64,000 nucleotides of DNA from NCBI GenBank assembly GCA_944739405.2, contig OX123182.2, forward strand, positions 68,699,183 to 68,763,182, read 5' to 3'. The notes under the pieces were generated by a model. That model was not told where the DNA came from. It saw only the letters and a program-made list of their open reading frames with translations, and did not search any database. Below, piece by piece: positions 61,401-64,000 of the stretch (positions are counted from its first letter, which is position 1; each line of letters begins with the position of its first letter). This DNA comes from Euclidia mi (Eukaryota; Arthropoda; Insecta; Lepidoptera; Erebidae). The position numbers and the translations under genes were made by a program.

Positions 61401-61862
61401 CAACTCGCCCTTCAGGAGGAAATAACGATCCAAAAATGTGGTCTCTTTATTGATGAGACGCACTGCTTTTTAGGTGCTTCGCCAGACGGAATTTATGAAG
61501 ATGGAATCGTAGAGATAAACTGTCCCATTTCTATCCGTGGAAAAGATCCTGATGCAGCAATACGTCAGAAAAAATTGAAATGTTTTTTATTTGATGGTGA
61601 TCAGGTCATTATGAACACAAAACATGACTGGTACTACCAAGTTCAGGGACAACTCAACATTGCCCATAAAAATGTGTGTTTGTTGGCTGTATACACTGGA
61701 CCTGAATTCCCAATAAAAGTGTTGAAGATTTATAAGGATGAGCAATTTTGGAAAGAGGAAATGATCCCTCGTTTAACAAAATTTTATAATGAATGCGTTT
61801 TGCCCGAAATAATTGATCCTAGAAAAAGCCGATCAATGCCATTGAGAGAAATTATTTTGTAA
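58464..61862 (+). pseudogene. Spliced gene: Mutator-like transposase region fused to a YqaJ-type nuclease, frame-broken
   Basis: Exons: 58464-58552 (MGRKSKLYYGDSGGTRIRKK), 59161-59331, 59522-59585 and 59668-61862. Donor/acceptor pairs keep phase throughout. The third coding intron is GC-AG (AGAG|GCAAGT...ACAG). The last exon has a zinc-knuckle-like CNMC, then a Mutator-like transposase region: VEADCCWSKRSYKNQYNALS (DxxW with first Asp), LIADGDAST (second Asp) and QKIECTNHLLRNY (C..H). It ends in a PD-(D/E)XK YqaJ-like domain. Single-base shifts occur near 59921, 60909, 61125 and 61190 with no other stops. A poly(A)-like ATTAAA is at 61881. Related two-domain proteins are known to me only as uncharacterised arthropod proteins, so transposition is an inference from the fold. 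Four frame breaks suggest a pseudogene or indel errors. No terminal repeats were found. Confidence 0.65.
61227..61862 (+). pseudogene. YqaJ/lambda-exonuclease-like domain of the Mutator-like gene
   Basis: The C-terminal part reads openly for 211 residues. Motifs typical of YqaJ-type nucleases: WLELRRCILTASNFAKIC (residues 2-19), YGKENEVKAIEQL (48-60), FLGASPDGIYEDGIVEINCP (81-100) and DWYYQVQGQLNIAH. The catalytic PD-(D/E)XK pattern is D87...E96-X-K. Here position 98 is Asn (codon AAC at 61518-61520), so the catalytic Lys is lost by a single base change. YqaJ nucleases digest one strand of DNA from a double-stranded end, as in phage recombination. With Asn in place of Lys, activity would be expected to be low or absent. 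The true domain start lies upstream in another frame, because a frame shift falls near 61190. Confidence 0.65.
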
Positions 61863-62031
61863 TCTTTTTTTCTATTTTATATTAAATCGTTTACTATACA
61901 AAACCTTTAATTTATTTTATATTTACTCATCATGTGGATTAAAAATTAATATTCTGTGACCACTGTTATGCAAATAGGTAAACGTCTCAAAAAATTTCGG
62001 ATACATGACATAGAGGTTTTGTTCTTTTCAA
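61863..62031. terminator. 3' flank of the Mutator-like gene
   Basis: AT-rich flank with ATTAAA at 61881-61886, a possible weak poly(A) signal 19 bases after the stop. No further structure until the palindromic element. Confidence 0.25.
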
Positions 62032-62229
62032 ATTGGCGATGCAAAGATTATCGGCGCGCCTCTAGCGGCGAATTTGGAAGTTGTCCGGGTACGACACTTT
62101 TGACAACTTTCGATACTACTTTGCTTCGAGGTTATTTTGGTAATTGTATTGAGCCGTCAAAAGTGTCGTACCCGGACAAATTCCAAATTCACCGCTAGAG
62201 TCGCTAGTTAGAATCCTAGCATCGCCAAT
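62032..62229. mobile_element. 198-bp palindromic (foldback) element
   Basis: Ends ATTGGCGATGC (62032) and GCATCGCCAAT (to 62229) are exact inverted repeats. The arms continue for about 73 bp each with moderate mismatches, including long matching blocks TTGTCCGGGTACGACACTTT and CTCTAGCGG. The central loop is about 50 bases. No target duplication can be read with confidence. It lies 170 bp past the Mutator-like gene, but no matching arm is found upstream of that gene, so it is probably an independent MITE. Confidence 0.65.
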
Positions 62230-63270
62230 AGTATATCATCTCTAATGCTACGACACGCACATTTAGTTGCCTGAGTGTCTAATGAATGAATTGCAAAAAT
62301 ATAACGCCAAAAAGGTAGAAGATAAAATATCGTATTTCCAGTGTAAAAGTTTATTAATGATTTATTTTGTTTGATTTTATGTATATATATATTTATTGAG
62401 CTTTAAGTGAAATCTTGTTTTCATAAATGTTTGTTACTGTTAATAGTTTGGTTATCGCGAAGTTTTTCAATTTGATACGTATTTAAAAAAACTTTAAACG
62501 TTTGATTCCCTTATCATAGAAGAGCACTAAGCTAGCAAAATAAAAAGATCTGCCACCTTCGGCTGTCTGTCATATTAGATTTAGAAGAACGTCACTTAGG
62601 CCCGTATTAATAAACAAGTCTCAATAGTGATCTCAAGAGCGGTATCAGTTGATACGGTCTCAAGATGCTAATTAATAAACCTATATCAACACTATCTCAG
62701 ATGATACCGAGCTTAAGATCACGGTCTTATGATTCGTAATTCGACACCCAATGAAATCCTGATTTCAAGACTTGCTACGTCACAATGAAGGAACTATTTC
62801 ATTTTTTGTTCGGTGCGTTTAGTACTTGCTTTGCAGAAGAATAATGTTCAACTTTGTATGTGTAAAAAACATTTATTTTACAGTTTATAGTAATTAAAAT
62901 TTTATCATTTATACTTTAAAGTTATATAAACTATAAAAAAGTACAATTTATTTATTTAAGAAGTTTTGAATTTTATAAGTCAACAAAACGCATACGCTTG
63001 CTAATGCGCGTCGCCGTCACTTCATTGATCATTATATTATAATCTGTGGCAATCTCTGCTTGACTACTCAGGTTAGTCCAACCTCTCTGCTACCACAGTA
63101 TAAAGACATACAGTAGTTTGACGCCTTTGATGTCGTAGAAATAGCCGACAACGTCTGGACAAGGGTAAGTAGGCTAGGGCTGCCACATGTAAACAATACC
63201 TACTTATTCAAACACCGTCTAATTATTTTAGAAAAATACGCTACATGAATAATATAGTGTAAATCACTTA
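62230..63270. other. No gene recognised; possible Harbinger-type end
   Basis: At about 62595-62615, TTA is followed by GGCCCGTATTAATAAACA, resembling a PIF/Harbinger terminus with its 3-base target TWA, and ATTAATAAAC recurs at 62669. I could not find the partner terminus. The remainder is AT-rich without recognisable domains. Confidence 0.3.
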
Positions 63271-63549
63271 TCTATACATATAAATAAAATTGGAGTGTCT
63301 GTTTGTAATATTAAAATAACCGCTTTTTACTAAATGCATATGGATGTATAGACGGAACATACACCGAAATGACATTTTTTACAATTTTTGTCTGTCTGTC
63401 TGTTTGTTCTCGCTAATCTCTGGAACGGCTGGACCTATTTTGACGGGACCCTCACTGGCCTGATGTACCAAGGAGTAACTTAGGCTTAATTAACCGGGTA
63501 CGCGAAGAAGTTCCCTCAGGACGCGGGTGAAACCGTGGGAAACAGCTAG
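63271..63549 (+). mobile_element. 279-bp non-autonomous Helitron, complete ends
   Basis: Begins TCTATACATATAAATAAAAT (5' TC) and ends in CGCGGGTGAAACCGTGGGAA, then ACAGCTAG (hairpin plus CTAG). The base before is A (63270) and after is T (63550), the A|T insertion site. No coding capacity. Its left end is nearly the same as that of the array at 51.8-56.2 kb, so both likely use the same transposase. Confidence 0.75.
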
Positions 63550-63550
63550 T

Positions 63551-64000
63551 TTATTATAAACGCTCAACAAAGTCTGCTGTGTGTGAACATGTGGAACAAG
63601 GACCCAACCACTACCTGCGATTTGATGAGCACAGATACTCGCAAAAGAACACCGTTTTCTTCCAAGGATGATACGAGAGGCTATTGAAATTAAAAAACAC
63701 CCTAATTTCAATAGGGAAGATGGTTGGAATGTTCCTCCAGCTTGGGACCCTGTCATAAGGCTAATGAAACCCAAGAACGACAAAGTCACCAGAAGACCTA
63801 AGGACACTGTGAGCTCATTCTGCGTAAATAGTAACACCAGTAGTTGAAAAATGTTCGGGTACTTTGAGATAACTTATACATCAAAGAAAAAGACGAATAT
63901 CACCTCAGTCTGCCGTAAACATGAATTCTGTAAAGAATTCGAAACATCGGCTAGTAATAAATTAAAAATATAGTTTCTAAATCATTAGTTTCAAATGTAA
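63551..64000 (+). pseudogene. Penelope-like GIY-YIG end, second copy, cut by the window edge
   Basis: Plus-strand relative of 4738-5318. It starts within the GIY-YIG domain (KSAVCEHVEQGPNHYLRFDE), shifts frame at least twice, then reads EDGWNVPPAWDPVIRLMKPK and stops at 63845-63847. It continues into the same 3' untranslated tail as the left copy (GAAACATCGGCTAGTAATAA). It has lost the GIY-YIG catalytic core and RT, and it runs to the window end, so its 3' boundary is not seen. Confidence 0.7.

Noticed and set aside
62595..63100. Harbinger-type element with a Myb-like gene
   Set aside because: Only one terminus-like string was found, and the minus-strand frames there are short and stop often.
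63490..63837. 115-codon minus-strand frame
   Set aside because: Antisense shadow of the Penelope-like GIY-YIG fragment on the plus strand.

Overview
This window looks like non-coding, transposon-saturated DNA from a lepidopteran (moth or butterfly). The basis is the mixture of elements seen: Helitron ends with a CTAG terminus behind a GC-rich hairpin, a D34D mariner, a piggyBac-type TTAA element, Penelope-like retroelements with a GIY-YIG domain, jockey/CR1/RTE-type LINEs, tRNA-derived SINEs, and short TTAGG runs (the arthropod telomere unit). The base composition is AT-rich with a few small GC-rich islands. I recognise no ordinary host gene. Nearly every coding signal belongs to a mobile element, and the rest of the sequence may be intron or intergenic DNA.

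Layout. 0-4.7 kb: little apart from two tRNA-derived SINE copies and a dispersed repeat. 4.7-7.0 kb: two pieces of a Penelope-like element joined head to head, then an AT-rich repeat with a GC-rich TTAGG-bearing core. 9.1-9.6 kb: a LINE tail. 11.1-12.4 kb: a complete, apparently intact mariner. 12.4-13.4 kb: the same LINE tail split by a 526-bp foldback MITE. 14.8-19.1 kb: a 2.14-kb tandem duplication carrying an RTE-like LINE fragment. 22.3-23.3 kb: two long SINEs. 26.6-29.3 kb: a jockey-like LINE split by a 973-bp piggyBac-type deletion derivative. 34.3-36.7 kb: another 5'-truncated LINE whose broken end was caught in a 589-bp tandem duplication. 39.5-44.3 kb: a nearly full-length CR1-like LINE with ORF1 and ORF2. 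48 kb and 51.8-56.2 kb: head-to-tail Helitron-like arrays, the larger being three 1469-bp copies with 12-bp spacers, followed by a Helitron helicase relic. 56.7-58.1 kb: a 617-bp tandem repeat. 58.3-61.9 kb: a spliced gene combining a Mutator-like transposase region with a YqaJ-type (lambda-exonuclease fold) nuclease. 62.0-62.2 kb: a 198-bp palindromic element. 63.3-64.0 kb: a tiny complete Helitron and a second Penelope fragment, cut by the window edge.

How it fits together. There is no pathway here. The window records successive insertions (mariner, MITE in LINE, piggyBac derivative in LINE) and several near-identical tandem duplications. The two most unusual items are the Mutator-like/YqaJ gene, with recognisable introns including one GC-AG intron but several one-base frame breaks, and the triple Helitron array. 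Many frame breaks are single-base indels in otherwise open frames, so either recent decay or uncorrected assembly indels could explain them. All repeats and motifs were read by eye, and no alignment or search was run.
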